64,000 bases of DNA from Methanoregulaceae archaeon (GCA_020850325.1 JADZEW010000001.1:360030-424029), one strand, 5' to 3'; shown: positions 8,106 to 17,074, counted from the first letter of the stretch. Translations and numbers: made by a program. Notes: generated by a model from the sequence alone, not told the origin.

Positions 8106-9536
8106 ATGGCCGACGAAGCCCCAAAACCCGTTGAGATCCCCGCCGAGTTCACCGCCCCGCCGGTTGTTACCGAACATCGGAGCGGAGACCTCGAATACAC
8201 CGTCACGACCGGAATGCTGCCGATCAAGAACAAGGCTGGCGAAGTCGAGGCCGGAATGTTCTTCATGGCTTACACCAAGAAGGGCACCGAGCCCGGTTCC
8301 CGCCCGCTCATGTTCTCATTCAACGGTGGGCCCGGGTCGTCCTCAGTTTGGTTACACCTGGGTGCGCTGGGCCCCAAGCGGGTGCCGATGATGCCCGAAG
8401 GTCACTTGCCACCGCCGCCGTATCGCCTTGAGGACAATCCTCACACGTGGCTTCACGACACCGACCTCGTGTTCATCGATCCGGTGGGCACCGGCTACAG
8501 CCGCCCCGCGAAACCGGAGTTGGGCGAGAAGTTCTGGAGCCTCAAGGGCGACATCGAATCGGTCGGCGAGTTCATTCGGCTGTATCTTTCGCGCTACCAG
8601 CGGTGGTCATCGCCGCTCTATCTGGTCGGTGAAAGCTACGGCACCACCCGCGCCGCGGGTCTTTCTGGGCACCTGATCGAGCATGGCATCGCCTTCAACG
8701 GCGTGCTGCTGGTGTCGAGCATTCTCAACTTCCAGACCGCCGACTTCACGCCCGGCAACGACTCGCCCTACATCCTCTTCTTGCCCACGTACGCGGCAAC
8801 GGCGCATTACCACGGCATGGCGGGGCGACGACGAACGCTGCGTCCGTTTCTCACCGAAGTCGAGAAGTTCGCGGCGACGGAGTACACCCTCGCGCTGCAG
8901 AAGGGCGATTCGCTTTCCGCGGCGGAGCGCAAACGAATCATCCAGAAGCTCGCTCAGTACACCGGCTTGCGACCCGAGTACATCGACCACGCCGATCTGC
9001 GGATTCACATCCACCAGTTCTGCAAAGAACTGCTGCGGACCAAGAAGCAGACGGTTGGGCGGCTCGACTCCCGGTTCACCGGCGTTGATCGGCTGGCCAC
9101 CGGCCACACACCCGATTACGATCCCAGCATGACTGCGATTCGGCCGCCGTACACGGCGATGCTGAACGACTACGTCCGTCGCGAGCTGGGCTACGAAACC
9201 GACTCGCCTTACTTCATTTTGGGTGGCGAGGAGAAACTGTGGGAGAAGTGGGATTGGGGGTCTGCGCGAAAGGGCCACCCGGACACCAGCGAGTCGCTTC
9301 GTTCCGCCATGGCCAAGAACCCCTATCTCAAGGTGTTCGTTGCGTCGGGTTACTACGACCTCGCCACACCTTATGCCGCGACGTACTACACCCTCGACCA
9401 TATGGGGCTCACTCCCGAACAGCGAGCGAACTTCACGTGTGAAGAGTACAGCGCGGGCCACATGATGTACATCCACGAGGAGATGCTAGTGAAGCTGCAT
9501 CGCGACGTGACCGCGTTCCTCGCCACGACGCGATGA
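8106..9536 (+). CDS. serine carboxypeptidase-like protein (peptidase family S10)
   Basis: This 476-residue alpha/beta hydrolase of the S10 type has FSFNGGPGSSSVWLHLG (oxyanion region, about 71-87), LVFIDPVGTGYS, the nucleophile elbow GESYGT (Ser177), an Asp in SGYYDLATP and a His in YSAGHMMYIHEE. Together these form the Ser-Asp-His triad that removes C-terminal residues from peptides. No signal peptide is visible, so it may be cytoplasmic, unlike eukaryotic relatives. It overlaps pxpB by ATGA and is probably cotranscribed with it. Confidence 0.87.
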   Translation: MADEAPKPVEIPAEFTAPPVVTEHRSGDLEYTVTTGMLPIKNKAGEVEAGMFFMAYTKKGTEPGSRPLMFSFNGGPGSSSVWLHLGALGPKRVPMMPEGHLPPPPYRLEDNPHTWLHDTDLVFIDPVGTGYSRPAKPELGEKFWSLKGDIESVGEFIRLYLSRYQRWSSPLYLVGESYGTTRAAGLSGHLIEHGIAFNGVLLVSSILNFQTADFTPGNDSPYILFLPTYAATAHYHGMAGRRRTLRPFLTEVEKFAATEYTLALQKGDSLSAAERKRIIQKLAQYTGLRPEYIDHADLRIHIHQFCKELLRTKKQTVGRLDSRFTGVDRLATGHTPDYDPSMTAIRPPYTAMLNDYVRRELGYETDSPYFILGGEEKLWEKWDWGSARKGHPDTSESLRSAMAKNPYLKVFVASGYYDLATPYAATYYTLDHMGLTPEQRANFTCEEYSAGHMMYIHEEMLVKLHRDVTAFLATTR

Positions 9537-10120
9537 CCGTCGAGCCGCTGGGCGATCGCGCGTACATCGCCCGGCAGCTTTCGGCCCCGGCGTGGTTCAT
9601 CGCCGACACCTGGCGCAAGGCTCGGCTGCCCGGGGTGCGGGAGATCGTTGCCGCGTACGAATCGGTGGCGGTTATGGTCGATCCCGGGGTCTTTGACGTC
9701 GCTTCGCTGGTCGAACCGCCCACGGAGGGCTGGCCCGTGCGTCCGGTCATCGAAGTCCCGGTTCGATACGACGGGGCCGACTTGCAGGAAGTAGCGTCGC
9801 GCCTGGGTTGGACGGTGGACGAGGTGATCGGGGCCCACACCACGCCCGTCTACGCTTGCTACGCGATCGGTTTCTGTCCGGGATTCCCCTATCTGGGTTA
9901 CGTGGAGGGTGAGCTAGCCACGCTGGGAAGACGGCAGGAGCCCCGCATTCGGGTTCCTGCTGGCTCCGTCGCCATCGCGGGGAGGCAAACCGGCATCTAT
10001 CCGTTGGAGCGGCCGGGAGGCTGGTGGCTCTTGGGCACCACCGACTTTCGCGTGGTGGACTTGGCCGAGGGGTTCTTCGCGTTCAGCCCCGGTGATCGAA
10101 TCAAGTTCTGCGCGATCTGA
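9533..10120 (+). CDS. pxpB: 5-oxoprolinase subunit B / KipI-family protein
   Basis: This 195-residue protein carries the KipI/PxpB core: FCPGFPYLGYV, the PRIRVPAGSVAIAG strand, and TGIYPLERPGGWWLLG. With PxpA and PxpC it hydrolyses 5-oxoproline to glutamate using ATP. Here neither PxpC nor PxpA is adjacent; instead the gene is translationally coupled to an S10 peptidase. Length is normal, possibly shortened by a few residues at the N-terminus. The pairing with a peptidase hints at use of pyroglutamyl products of peptide breakdown, but this is inference. Confidence 0.85.
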   Translation: MTVEPLGDRAYIARQLSAPAWFIADTWRKARLPGVREIVAAYESVAVMVDPGVFDVASLVEPPTEGWPVRPVIEVPVRYDGADLQEVASRLGWTVDEVIGAHTTPVYACYAIGFCPGFPYLGYVEGELATLGRRQEPRIRVPAGSVAIAGRQTGIYPLERPGGWWLLGTTDFRVVDLAEGFFAFSPGDRIKFCAI

Positions 10121-10129
10121 GAAAGGAGC

Positions 10130-10151
10130 TGGCCCCGACAGACCGGGGCCA
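10130..10151 (+). terminator. hairpin after pxpB, possible terminator
   Basis: A perfect 8-base stem TGGCCCCG / CGGGGCCA with a 6-base loop lies 10 bases after the pxpB stop. There is no clear T-run, so termination efficiency is uncertain. Confidence 0.5.
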
Positions 10152-10480
10152 TTGCATTGCATCCTCTGGAGATCTGGTGCGCCACGTTGCGCCGCCCACA
10201 CTGTTGTACCGCTCCCCATTTGAGCTTAACGCCTGCTTAACGGCCCCTTACCCTTAACATAACGTCATCGGGCCAATAGACCCATGAGCGAACCGCAGCG
10301 CACGGACATTCGTCTTATGAACGCGCCCTTCTCCAACGGGCCGCAAAGCCCCCCTTGACTCGCTGCTTCACTTGTGAATGTGAAGAAGAAAATATAGCGA
10401 TATGGGAACTTCCTGTTAAATGGGCTTGTTTCAATGATTGAATCGCAATGGCGCGTAGACATCTCTTTATGGGAGGGAAT
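10152..10480. other. intergenic region upstream of the ECF sigma gene
   Basis: This 330-base stretch has no convincing gene. It contains repeated CTTAAC words around 10224-10260, a 24-codon open frame starting at ATG 10284 that I do not call, and a GGAACTT at 10405-10411 that equals the -35 word of many ECF promoters. The last could mean self-activation of the sigma gene, but the matching -10 is unclear. Confidence 0.4.
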
Positions 10481-11110
10481 ATGAGCACACTCGAACTTAG
10501 AACTGACGGACAGCAGGAGCGCTTTAATGCTCTCATGCAAAGCACCTACCGAAAGGTCTACAACATGGCCTTCCGGCTGGCTGGCAACCGTTCCGACGCC
10601 GAAGACTTGACGCAAGAAGCCTACTATCGCGCCTTTCGTTCATTCCAGGATTACGAGGGTGACAAGCCCTTCGAGAACTGGATCTTTAGGATCGTCACCC
10701 GATTGTTCTTGGACTTGCTCCGCAACCGACGCCGACGCGTTCAGACCGTCAGCTACGATGCGCCGCTCAACGCGGGCAATGACGACGTCGTGCACTTCGA
10801 AGTCGCCGATACTGCCCCGATCGCCGATCAGATTCTCGTCAATCAGACGCTGAGCGAAGACATGCAGACGGTGATGCAGTCACTGACCGAGGAGCAGCGC
10901 ACCCTGATCATCCTCGCCGATGTCGAGGGTATGCCCTACAAGGACATCTCCGAGATCATGGGCAAGCCGGTCGGCACGATCCGCTCGCGACTCCACCGAA
11001 CCCACAAGCTGATGAAGCAACGCCTCGAGGCCCTCCGGAGCATCAAGGAAGGCAAGACAGCTCCGCCAACTCGCAAGTTCGGCAAGATCGGGCTGTGCCC
11101 CACGTCGTAA
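10481..11110 (+). CDS. RNA polymerase ECF-type sigma factor
   Basis: This 209-residue protein has region 2 (NMAFRLAGNRSDAEDLTQEAYYRAFRSFQ, with -10 recognition and melting residues, and FENWIFRIVTRLFLDLLRNR) and region 4 (LTEEQRTLIILADVEGMPYKDISEIMGKPVGTIRSRLHRTH, a clear helix-turn-helix). The start ATG is preceded by a strong GGAGGGA six bases upstream, which decides it over in-frame upstream codons. No anti-sigma gene follows; hrcA is the next gene, 38 bases on. It probably responds to an envelope or heat signal, but the signal is not visible. Confidence 0.9.
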   Translation: MSTLELRTDGQQERFNALMQSTYRKVYNMAFRLAGNRSDAEDLTQEAYYRAFRSFQDYEGDKPFENWIFRIVTRLFLDLLRNRRRRVQTVSYDAPLNAGNDDVVHFEVADTAPIADQILVNQTLSEDMQTVMQSLTEEQRTLIILADVEGMPYKDISEIMGKPVGTIRSRLHRTHKLMKQRLEALRSIKEGKTAPPTRKFGKIGLCPTS

Positions 11111-11136
11111 CCTGCCGGCCCCAACACGGCCCGGAG

Positions 11137-11142
11137 TAGAAT
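11137..11142 (+). promoter_or_regulatory. -10 box for leaderless hrcA transcript
   Basis: TAGAAT followed by 6 bases (CCACCC) and ATG. No CIRCE-type TTAGCACTC repeat is seen around the gene. Confidence 0.5.
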
Positions 11143-11148
11143 CCACCC

Positions 11149-12180
11149 ATGGACCTCGATCCGAGGAAGCAGACGATTCTCCGGGCCGTCGTGGTCGAAT
11201 ATGTGCGTGGCGCCGAACCGGTCGGCAGCGAGATGATCGCCACGCGCTACGAGATGGGCGTGAAGTCGGCCACGATCCGGAATGAACTCGCGGACCTCTC
11301 CGACCTCGGCTTTCTCGAACAACCCCACACGAGCGCGGGCCGCATCCCGAGCGACCAAGGTTACCGCTACTATGTCGACCGCTTCATCGTCGAGCCGCAA
11401 CTCAGCCCGGAACTCCGGCGGCAGGTCAAAAGCACGACCGAGGATGGCGATGCGCTTCAAGAGCTTCTGAGCGAGACCACTCGCGCGCTCAGCCGCCTTA
11501 CCCACCTGCTCAGTGCCGCCACGGTCGTCCGTAATCCAAATCTGATCGTCCGGTCGATCGTCGTCTCGGCCCTTGGGCCTAAGCAGGCCCTTTTGGTTGT
11601 CGTCCTGAGCAACGGAGCCGTGGTCAATCGCATGCTCGAAGTCCCGGCCGAGCTCACGCTTACCGATTTAGGGCGGGTGAATGAATCGCTCACCAGCCAG
11701 GTTGTTGGGCAAGGACTTCGGAACGTTGCCAAAACGAAAGCGCAGGCCGTGGCCCCTAACGCCTCGGCCGGCGACCAGCTCTTATCCGGCATTCAAACCG
11801 CTCTCAAGTCGATCGCGAAGGAAGTAAACAAGGTCAGCGTGACGACCGAAGGCGAGGAGTTCTTGTTTGGCCAGCCCGAGTTTCAACGGGACGCCGGCGC
11901 CCTTGCCGAATTGATCGACTCGCTCAAGGAATCGGATGTCTTGGTCGAGGCTCTCCAAGCTCCGAGCGATCAGCCGCAGACCGTCACGATCGGCCGAGAG
12001 CACCGCAGCTCAAAGATGCACCAGCTTTCGGTGGTCCGGCAGTCGTTCTACGTCGGGGAACACGAGGCCGGGATGATCGCCTTGGTCGGCCCGACGCGGA
12101 TGGCTTACGACGTGAGTATTCCGCTCGTGAACTTCACCGCCCGGGCACTCACCCACTCCCTCACCAAGTTCCTAGGTTAA
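11149..12180 (+). CDS. hrcA: heat-inducible transcription repressor HrcA
   Basis: This 343-residue repressor has the N-terminal winged helix (RKQTILRAVVVEYVRGAEPVGS, then VKSATIRNELADLSDLGFLEQPHTSAGRIPSDQGYRYYVD) and the GAF-like C-terminal domain. The segment SAGRIPSDQGYRYYVD is diagnostic. HrcA binds CIRCE elements in front of groE and dnaK operons and is kept active by GroEL. The usual dnaK/dnaJ/grpE neighbours are absent here, and the lipid operon follows instead. Confidence 0.93.
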   Translation: MDLDPRKQTILRAVVVEYVRGAEPVGSEMIATRYEMGVKSATIRNELADLSDLGFLEQPHTSAGRIPSDQGYRYYVDRFIVEPQLSPELRRQVKSTTEDGDALQELLSETTRALSRLTHLLSAATVVRNPNLIVRSIVVSALGPKQALLVVVLSNGAVVNRMLEVPAELTLTDLGRVNESLTSQVVGQGLRNVAKTKAQAVAPNASAGDQLLSGIQTALKSIAKEVNKVSVTTEGEEFLFGQPEFQRDAGALAELIDSLKESDVLVEALQAPSDQPQTVTIGREHRSSKMHQLSVVRQSFYVGEHEAGMIALVGPTRMAYDVSIPLVNFTARALTHSLTKFLG

Positions 12181-12188
12181 GGCCCTGG

Positions 12189-12194
12189 TAAACT
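12189..12194 (+). promoter_or_regulatory. -10-like box upstream of yceD
   Basis: TAAACT lies 9 bases before the ATG, so the transcript would carry at most a few untranslated bases. Confidence 0.4.
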
Positions 12195-12203
12195 CCCCTT
12201 CCC

Positions 12204-12740
12204 ATGCGAAGGGACGACTTGCTCGATCTGAACGACGTCCTACAGCACCCAGGGCGGAAGATTGCGGTGGAAATCTCCACCGAACTGCCTGAAGAAGCCG
12301 ACCTTGACCTTGTCGCCCCCCTCGAGGGCGAGATGGAAGTCGTCAGCACTGGCAATCTTTTGCTCGTCACCGGGACCTTTAAGACCCGGCTGGTGCTGGA
12401 ATGCTCGCGCTGTACCAACCCCATCGAGGTCGATGTCGAGTTCGACATGGATGAGCAGTTCCCGGTCGAGGGCACGCCCAGCAGTTTCAGCAGCCAGGAT
12501 ATGGCGAAGGTCGTCGATGAGGAGCCTTACCCGCTCTTCGAGGGCAATCTATTGAAGGTAGAGGATCTGCTCCGGCAGAACTTGTTGTTGGCAATCCCGC
12601 TCACGGCGGACTGCCTTGAGGCTACGGGAAAGCCGTGTCCGGATGATGCCGCAAGCCGGCTCAAGGACGCGTCCAACGAGGGCCGGTTGGAGTTCCAGAG
12701 GCTGGCCAAACTGCTCGAGCCGGAGGACCCGAAAGCTTGA
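12204..12740 (+). CDS. yceD: YceD/DUF177-family protein
   Basis: This 178-residue DUF177 protein has the conserved LVLECSRCTNPIEVDVEFDMDEQF block and the C-terminal NLLLAIPLTADCLEATGKPCPDD block with paired cysteines. YceD is linked to 23S rRNA accumulation in bacteria and plants and is normally followed by rpmF (L32). Here it runs straight into plsX with a TTGA overlap and no rpmF in between. It probably heads the yceD-plsX-fabH operon. Confidence 0.85.
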   Translation: MRRDDLLDLNDVLQHPGRKIAVEISTELPEEADLDLVAPLEGEMEVVSTGNLLLVTGTFKTRLVLECSRCTNPIEVDVEFDMDEQFPVEGTPSSFSSQDMAKVVDEEPYPLFEGNLLKVEDLLRQNLLLAIPLTADCLEATGKPCPDDAASRLKDASNEGRLEFQRLAKLLEPEDPKA

Positions 12741-13732
12741 AGATTGCTCTGGATGCGATGGGGGGCGACCACGCGCCAGACGAGATTGTCAAAGGCGCCA
12801 TCGAAGCCGCGCCGCATCTCCACCACTCGGTTCTACTCGTTGGTGACCCTGACCGCATCGCTACCCTTCTGCCTACTCCTTGCCCTTCGAATCTTTCCAT
12901 TCACCCCGCATCTCAAGTCGTCGAGATGCACGAGAAGCCGCTCGAAGCCCTGCGAAAGAAGAAAGACTCGTCGATGGCGGTGGGGGTCGATCTCGTCAAG
13001 CGGGGCGAAGCTCACGTGTTCGTCTCGGCGGGCAACACCGGCGCGGCGTCGGCGGCATCGTTGCTCAGTTGGCGGCAGATGCACGGATTCCACCGGCCCG
13101 CCATCGCGAGCGAAATCCCGAACTACCACGGCAAGTTCCTGTTGTTGGATGCAGGGGCCAGCCCCGACGTGGATCCCGAACACTTGGTCGAGTTCGCGCT
13201 CATGGGCCGTGCCTACGCCACCCAAGTCATGGGCAAAGTCGAGCCCAAGGTTCATCTTCTCAACATCGGTGAAGAAGAGGGCAAGGGCAGTTCCTTCGCG
13301 AAGCAAGCCTATGCGCTCCTTGCCCGACACGCTTGGTTTGCCGGAAACATCGAAGGCAAGGACATGTTCGCCAAGCCTTGCGACATCGTGGTTTGCGACG
13401 CTTTCGTAGGCAACATCGTCCTCAAGACGAGCGAGGGGGTCGCGGAACTCATCATGAAGCTCGTGAAGGAGCAAGTGCCCTCCAATCCGTTGGCTAAGTT
13501 GCCGTACCTGCCCCTGAAGAAAGTGTTCGCGCCCCTAAGAAAGAGAATGGACTACGCAGAAATCGGCGGTTCGCCCCTGCTGGGGCTGAACCACTTGTGC
13601 ATCATCTGCCATGGAAGGAGCAGCAGCCGAGCCATCATGAACGCGCTGCTCCTCGCCCAGCGAACCCTCGACCATGAGTTGCTAGAATCTTTGCGGACCA
13701 GTGTGGAACAGGAGTTGAACTTCATCTCATGA
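12737..13732 (+). CDS. plsX: phosphate acyltransferase PlsX
   Basis: This 331-residue enzyme converts acyl-ACP to acyl-phosphate at the start of phospholipid synthesis. It begins with IALDAMGGDHAP, the family hallmark, and continues with VFVSAGNTGA, LLDAGASPDV, LLNIGEEEGKG and VVCDAFVGNIVLKTSEG. The start is TTG at 12737, within the yceD stop (TTGA), and the end overlaps fabH (ATGA), so all three genes are coupled. Length is typical. Confidence 0.95.
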   Translation: MKIALDAMGGDHAPDEIVKGAIEAAPHLHHSVLLVGDPDRIATLLPTPCPSNLSIHPASQVVEMHEKPLEALRKKKDSSMAVGVDLVKRGEAHVFVSAGNTGAASAASLLSWRQMHGFHRPAIASEIPNYHGKFLLLDAGASPDVDPEHLVEFALMGRAYATQVMGKVEPKVHLLNIGEEEGKGSSFAKQAYALLARHAWFAGNIEGKDMFAKPCDIVVCDAFVGNIVLKTSEGVAELIMKLVKEQVPSNPLAKLPYLPLKKVFAPLRKRMDYAEIGGSPLLGLNHLCIICHGRSSSRAIMNALLLAQRTLDHELLESLRTSVEQELNFIS

Positions 13733-14712
13733 CGAGAGCCGTAGTTGCCGGTATTGGGCATGCCGTGCCCCCGAAGATTGTCACCAACGACGACCTCAGC
13801 AAGTTGGTCGACACCAACGATGCCTGGATCGTCCAACGAACGGGAATCAAAGAGCGTCGAGTCTGCGCCGCCGATGAGACCAGCAGCACGCTCTCCATCG
13901 AAGCGGCCAACGAGGCCCTCCAAGATGCCGGATGGGACCCCGACAGTTTGGACTTGGTGATCGTTGGCACCGTGACCGGCGACAATATCTTTCCCGCAAC
14001 TTCTTGCATGGTGCAGGATGCGATTGGGGCGCGAAACGCGGGAGCTTTTGATCTCGGCGCGGCGTGCGCGGGCTTCATCTACGGCACCGCGGTGGCAGCC
14101 AGCATGATCGAATCCGGACAATGCAAGCGCATTCTTGTGGTCGGCGTCGATGTCCTCAGCAAGTACGTGGACTGGACGGATCGATCGACCTGCGTCCTGT
14201 TTGGCGACGGCGCGGGGGCGGTCGTGCTGGAAGGCCGCGAGGGGACAGACCGAGGCGTCTTGGAGACCGTGCTTCTCTCTGACGGCAGCGGCGCCCGCCA
14301 CATCATTCTTGAGGCAGGTGGCTCGCGCTACCCCATTACGGGTGAGGAGTGGAAGTCCAAGAACCGCCACCTCTACATGGCAGGAGCCGAGGTCTACCGC
14401 TTCGCCGTCAATAACATGGGGGATGCGTGCTTGCGCGCGCTAGCCGAGATCGGCATGACCTCCGACGAGATCGACCTCTTTGTGCCTCATCAGGCTAACC
14501 TGCGCATCATCGACTCCGCGGCCGACAAACTCGGCCTTCCTCCCGAGAAAGTCTTCAAGAACGTCGAGAAGTACGGCAACACCTCCGGCGGTTCGATTCC
14601 GCTGGCGCTCTACGAGGCGGTCAAGGACGGACGACTTCGCGAGGGCATGGTCGTCATGACGGTCGGATTCGGCGCGGGCCTCGTCTGGGGCGCGAACATC
14701 ATCCGCTGGTAA
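13729..14712 (+). CDS. fabH: 3-oxoacyl-[ACP] synthase III
   Basis: This 327-residue KAS III starts fatty-acid synthesis by condensing acetyl-CoA with malonyl-ACP. The catalytic triad is visible: Cys113 in DLGAACAGF, His in FVPHQANLRI and Asn in KYGNTSGGSIP. The N-terminal NDAWIVQRTGIKERR is characteristic. The start ATG overlaps the plsX stop by four bases. It is the last gene of the yceD-plsX-fabH operon; no fabD/fabG/acpP follows. Confidence 0.95.
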   Translation: MTRAVVAGIGHAVPPKIVTNDDLSKLVDTNDAWIVQRTGIKERRVCAADETSSTLSIEAANEALQDAGWDPDSLDLVIVGTVTGDNIFPATSCMVQDAIGARNAGAFDLGAACAGFIYGTAVAASMIESGQCKRILVVGVDVLSKYVDWTDRSTCVLFGDGAGAVVLEGREGTDRGVLETVLLSDGSGARHIILEAGGSRYPITGEEWKSKNRHLYMAGAEVYRFAVNNMGDACLRALAEIGMTSDEIDLFVPHQANLRIIDSAADKLGLPPEKVFKNVEKYGNTSGGSIPLALYEAVKDGRLREGMVVMTVGFGAGLVWGANIIRW

Positions 14713-14738
14713 CGCCCCCGCAAACCGGGCGACGTGTG

Positions 14739-14744
14739 TAAACT
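14739..14744 (+). promoter_or_regulatory. -10 box for leaderless CoA-transferase transcript
   Basis: TAAACT, 6 bases (TGCACC), then ATG. Confidence 0.5.
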
Positions 14745-14750
14745 TGCACC

Positions 14751-15452
14751 ATGGATAAGGTGTTTGCCAGCGCTTCTCAGGCCCTCGACGGACTGCTCTT
14801 CGACGGCATGACAATCATGTCCGGCGGATTCGGTTTGTGTGGCATCGCTGAGCACCTCATTGTTGCGTTGCGAGACAGCGGCGTCAAAGACTTGACGGTC
14901 ATCTCGAACAACTGCGGCGTCGACGACTTTGGCCTCGGATTGCTGCTCCAGACCCGCCAGATCCGCAAGATGGTCAGCAGCTACGTCGGCGAAAACGCCG
15001 AGTTTGAGCGGCAGTATCTGAGCGGCGAGCTCGAACTCGAGTTCAACCCTCAGGGCACGCTTGCCGAACGCATCCGGGCCGGCGGCGCGGGCATTCCCGC
15101 ATTCTTCACGAAGACGGGCTACGGAACGCTGATCGCGGAGGGCAAGGAGACGCGGCAGTTCGACGGCGAGTGGTACGTCATGGAGTCGGCGCTGCGCGCC
15201 GATGTGAGCATCGTGAAGGCGTGGAGGGGAGATCGGTCGGGGAACTTGATCTACCGAAAGACCGCCCGCAACTTCAACCCGATGATGGCGACCGCCGGAA
15301 AGGTGTGTGTCGCCGAGGTCGAGGAGTTGGTCGAAGTCGGCGAACTCGATGCGGACAACATCCACACGCCGGGCATCTTCGTCGATCGGCTCATCGTGGG
15401 GTCGAACTACGAGAAGCGGATCGAGCGCCTCACCACTCGTCCCCGCCATTAG
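14751..15452 (+). CDS. 3-oxoacid CoA-transferase subunit A
   Basis: This 233-residue class I CoA-transferase A subunit (SCOT/AtoD type) has the CoA-binding block [16 protein letters not shown] near residue 22 and the conserved [24 protein letters not shown]. It normally pairs with a B subunit that supplies the catalytic glutamate to move CoA between succinate and acetoacetate. No B subunit follows: the next frame, 124 bases on, is an unrelated flavoprotein. The B subunit must lie elsewhere or the activity is lost. Confidence 0.88.
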   Translation: MDKVFASASQALDGLLFDGMTIMSGGFGLCGIAEHLIVALRDSGVKDLTVISNNCGVDDFGLGLLLQTRQIRKMVSSYVGENAEFERQYLSGELELEFNPQGTLAERIRAGGAGIPAFFTKTGYGTLIAEGKETRQFDGEWYVMESALRADVSIVKAWRGDRSGNLIYRKTARNFNPMMATAGKVCVAEVEELVEVGELDADNIHTPGIFVDRLIVGSNYEKRIERLTTRPRH

Positions 15453-15563
15453 GCTAGCAACGCGGCTCACCTCCGCCGGCTAGAAGCTCGGACGTCCTTC
15501 CAAACTCGGGTCAACAGCGACGACGAAGAACTCGTCATCCCCCCGGTGTCGCGCTAGGTTCGG

Positions 15564-15569
15564 TACCCT
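15564..15569 (+). promoter_or_regulatory. -10-like box upstream of the flavoprotein gene
   Basis: TACCCT, 7 bases, then GTG start. This is a weaker match than the others. Confidence 0.35.
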
Positions 15570-15576
15570 GAGCCCC

Positions 15577-16797
15577 GTGGGTGAGGTGATCGTCGTTGGC
15601 GCGGGGGCCGCAGGCATTTTGGCCGCACTGCGTGCGGCTGAACTCGGTGCCTCCGTCACCCTGCTCGAAAAGACCAACCGCATCGGCACCAAGATCCTCA
15701 TCTCGGGTGGCGGGAAGTGCAATATCTGCCACGACGGCACCATGGAAGACGTGCTCCGCGCGTTCCGCCCCAACGAAGCCCGGTTCATCCGCGCCGCGTG
15801 CTACCGGTTTCCCAACCGCGAGATCGTCCGGCTCTTCACCGACCGGGGCCTCGAGGTGTATACGCGCCCCAACGGACGCATCTTCCCCGCCCACGGCACC
15901 GCGAAGGACGTGGTAGGAATCCTCCGCGAGCGGCTTGACCAAGCGAAGGTGAATCTGAGGCTGGACACTCCGGCCGAGCGTATCCTCGTCGAGGACGGTC
16001 ATGTCGTTGGCGTTCGAGCCGGAGGGCGGGAGTGGCCGTCTCGGCACGTGGTGGTGTCGGTGGGCGGAAGCAGCTACCCAACGACGGGCACGACGGGCGA
16101 CGGTTTCCGCTGGCTGCGCGAACTGGGACACACCATCGTCTCCGTGCGCGCCGCGCTCGCCCCGATCTACCTCGAAGGCACCGATCCCGAACTGTCCGGG
16201 CTGGCCTTGCGCGACATCATGCTGAAGGCGAGAGCGGGCGGACGCGAGATCGCCCGGTGGCGCGACGATCTGCTCTACACTCACCGCGGCATCAGCGGGC
16301 CTACGGTGCTCGGCATCAGCCGCGAAGTCGGCGAGCATCCCGGTGCAACACTTGAGATCGATCTGTTCCCGGATCTCTCGTTCGAATCCCTACGCGACCA
16401 TTGGGTCGCGTGGGCTCGGGAACACCCCCGGCAAATGGTGCTCACAGAGTTGGAGCGCCGCCTGCCCGACCGATTTGCGCCGCTCGCCCTTGCCGCCGCC
16501 GAGGTGCCGGCTACGACCGTCGCCGCCCAGTTCACCCAGAAACAGCGCAATCGGTTGGTCGAGGTTCTGAAGGCGTTTCCGCTCCCCCCGGTTCGGCTGG
16601 TGGTGCTTGAGAAGGGCGAGGTCGTCGCTGGCGGCGTTTCGCTGGATGAAGTCGATCCGCAAACCATGCGGTCGAAGCTCGTATCCGGGCTGTATCTGTG
16701 CGGCGAGGTGCTAGACATCGCCGGTCCAGTGGGGGGCTACAACCTGCAGGCAGCGTTTGCGACGGGGTACGTGGCGGGAGAGTCGGCGGCGGGCTGA
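15577..16797 (+). CDS. NAD(P)/FAD-dependent oxidoreductase, HI0933/YhiN family
   Basis: This 406-residue flavoprotein starts at GTG 15577 with VIVVGAGAAGILAALRAAELG, then the family motif LISGGGKCNICHDG. The FAD-binding VVSVGGSSYPTTGTTGDGFRWLRELGH and the C-terminal LVSGLYLCGEVLDIAGPVGGYNLQAAFATGYVAG are both strong HI0933-family marks. Relatives include BaiN-type and other poorly defined reductases; the substrate is unknown. It faces the MBL hydrolase across a repeat-rich 277-base gap. Confidence 0.87.
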   Translation: MGEVIVVGAGAAGILAALRAAELGASVTLLEKTNRIGTKILISGGGKCNICHDGTMEDVLRAFRPNEARFIRAACYRFPNREIVRLFTDRGLEVYTRPNGRIFPAHGTAKDVVGILRERLDQAKVNLRLDTPAERILVEDGHVVGVRAGGREWPSRHVVVSVGGSSYPTTGTTGDGFRWLRELGHTIVSVRAALAPIYLEGTDPELSGLALRDIMLKARAGGREIARWRDDLLYTHRGISGPTVLGISREVGEHPGATLEIDLFPDLSFESLRDHWVAWAREHPRQMVLTELERRLPDRFAPLALAAAEVPATTVAAQFTQKQRNRLVEVLKAFPLPPVRLVVLEKGEVVAGGVSLDEVDPQTMRSKLVSGLYLCGEVLDIAGPVGGYNLQAAFATGYVAGESAAG

Positions 16798-17074
16798 TGG
16801 CTCGGGTTGGTCCGGTTTGCTCGGGTTGCACGGAATGGCTCGGGCAGTTGCCTTACTCATCATCTCGGTTGAATCGCGAAGCGCGAGGGCCGCTCGAGGC
16901 TGATGCATAGAACTCGTGTTAGCCCCCTGAGGTCGCCGGTGGGCTCGTCCCGGCGATCTGAGTGCGGCTGTAGCCGCTTCAGCGAGGGCACGACGCATCC
17001 CTCGCCCACAAGACATGAGGGTGGTTCGCCCATGCGGTGCCATACCGGGCAAACCCGAGCCCATCCGAGCTAGC
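16798..17074. repeat. intergenic dispersed-repeat region between convergent genes
   Basis: No gene is seen. It contains CTCGGGTTG/CCGAGC words that recur at 27901-28045 and near 54196. A hairpin CGCCGG/CCGGCG (16934-16955) has a diverged copy near 62592, and a small hairpin GCGGC/GCCGC lies at 16964-16977. GAGGGTGGTTCG at 17017-17028 resembles, in reverse, the 33-base repeat at 27962 and 62527. It may also serve as the terminator for both convergent genes. Confidence 0.6.

Noticed and set aside
10284..10358. 24-codon open frame upstream of the ECF sigma gene
   Set aside because: No ribosome site or recognisable peptide; too short to support.
11100..11160. CIRCE element in front of hrcA
   Set aside because: No TTAGCACTC-N9-GAGTGCTAA or near match was found there or in the gap before the sigma gene.
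12700..12745. rpmF gene between yceD and plsX
   Set aside because: The two genes overlap by four bases; there is no frame long enough.
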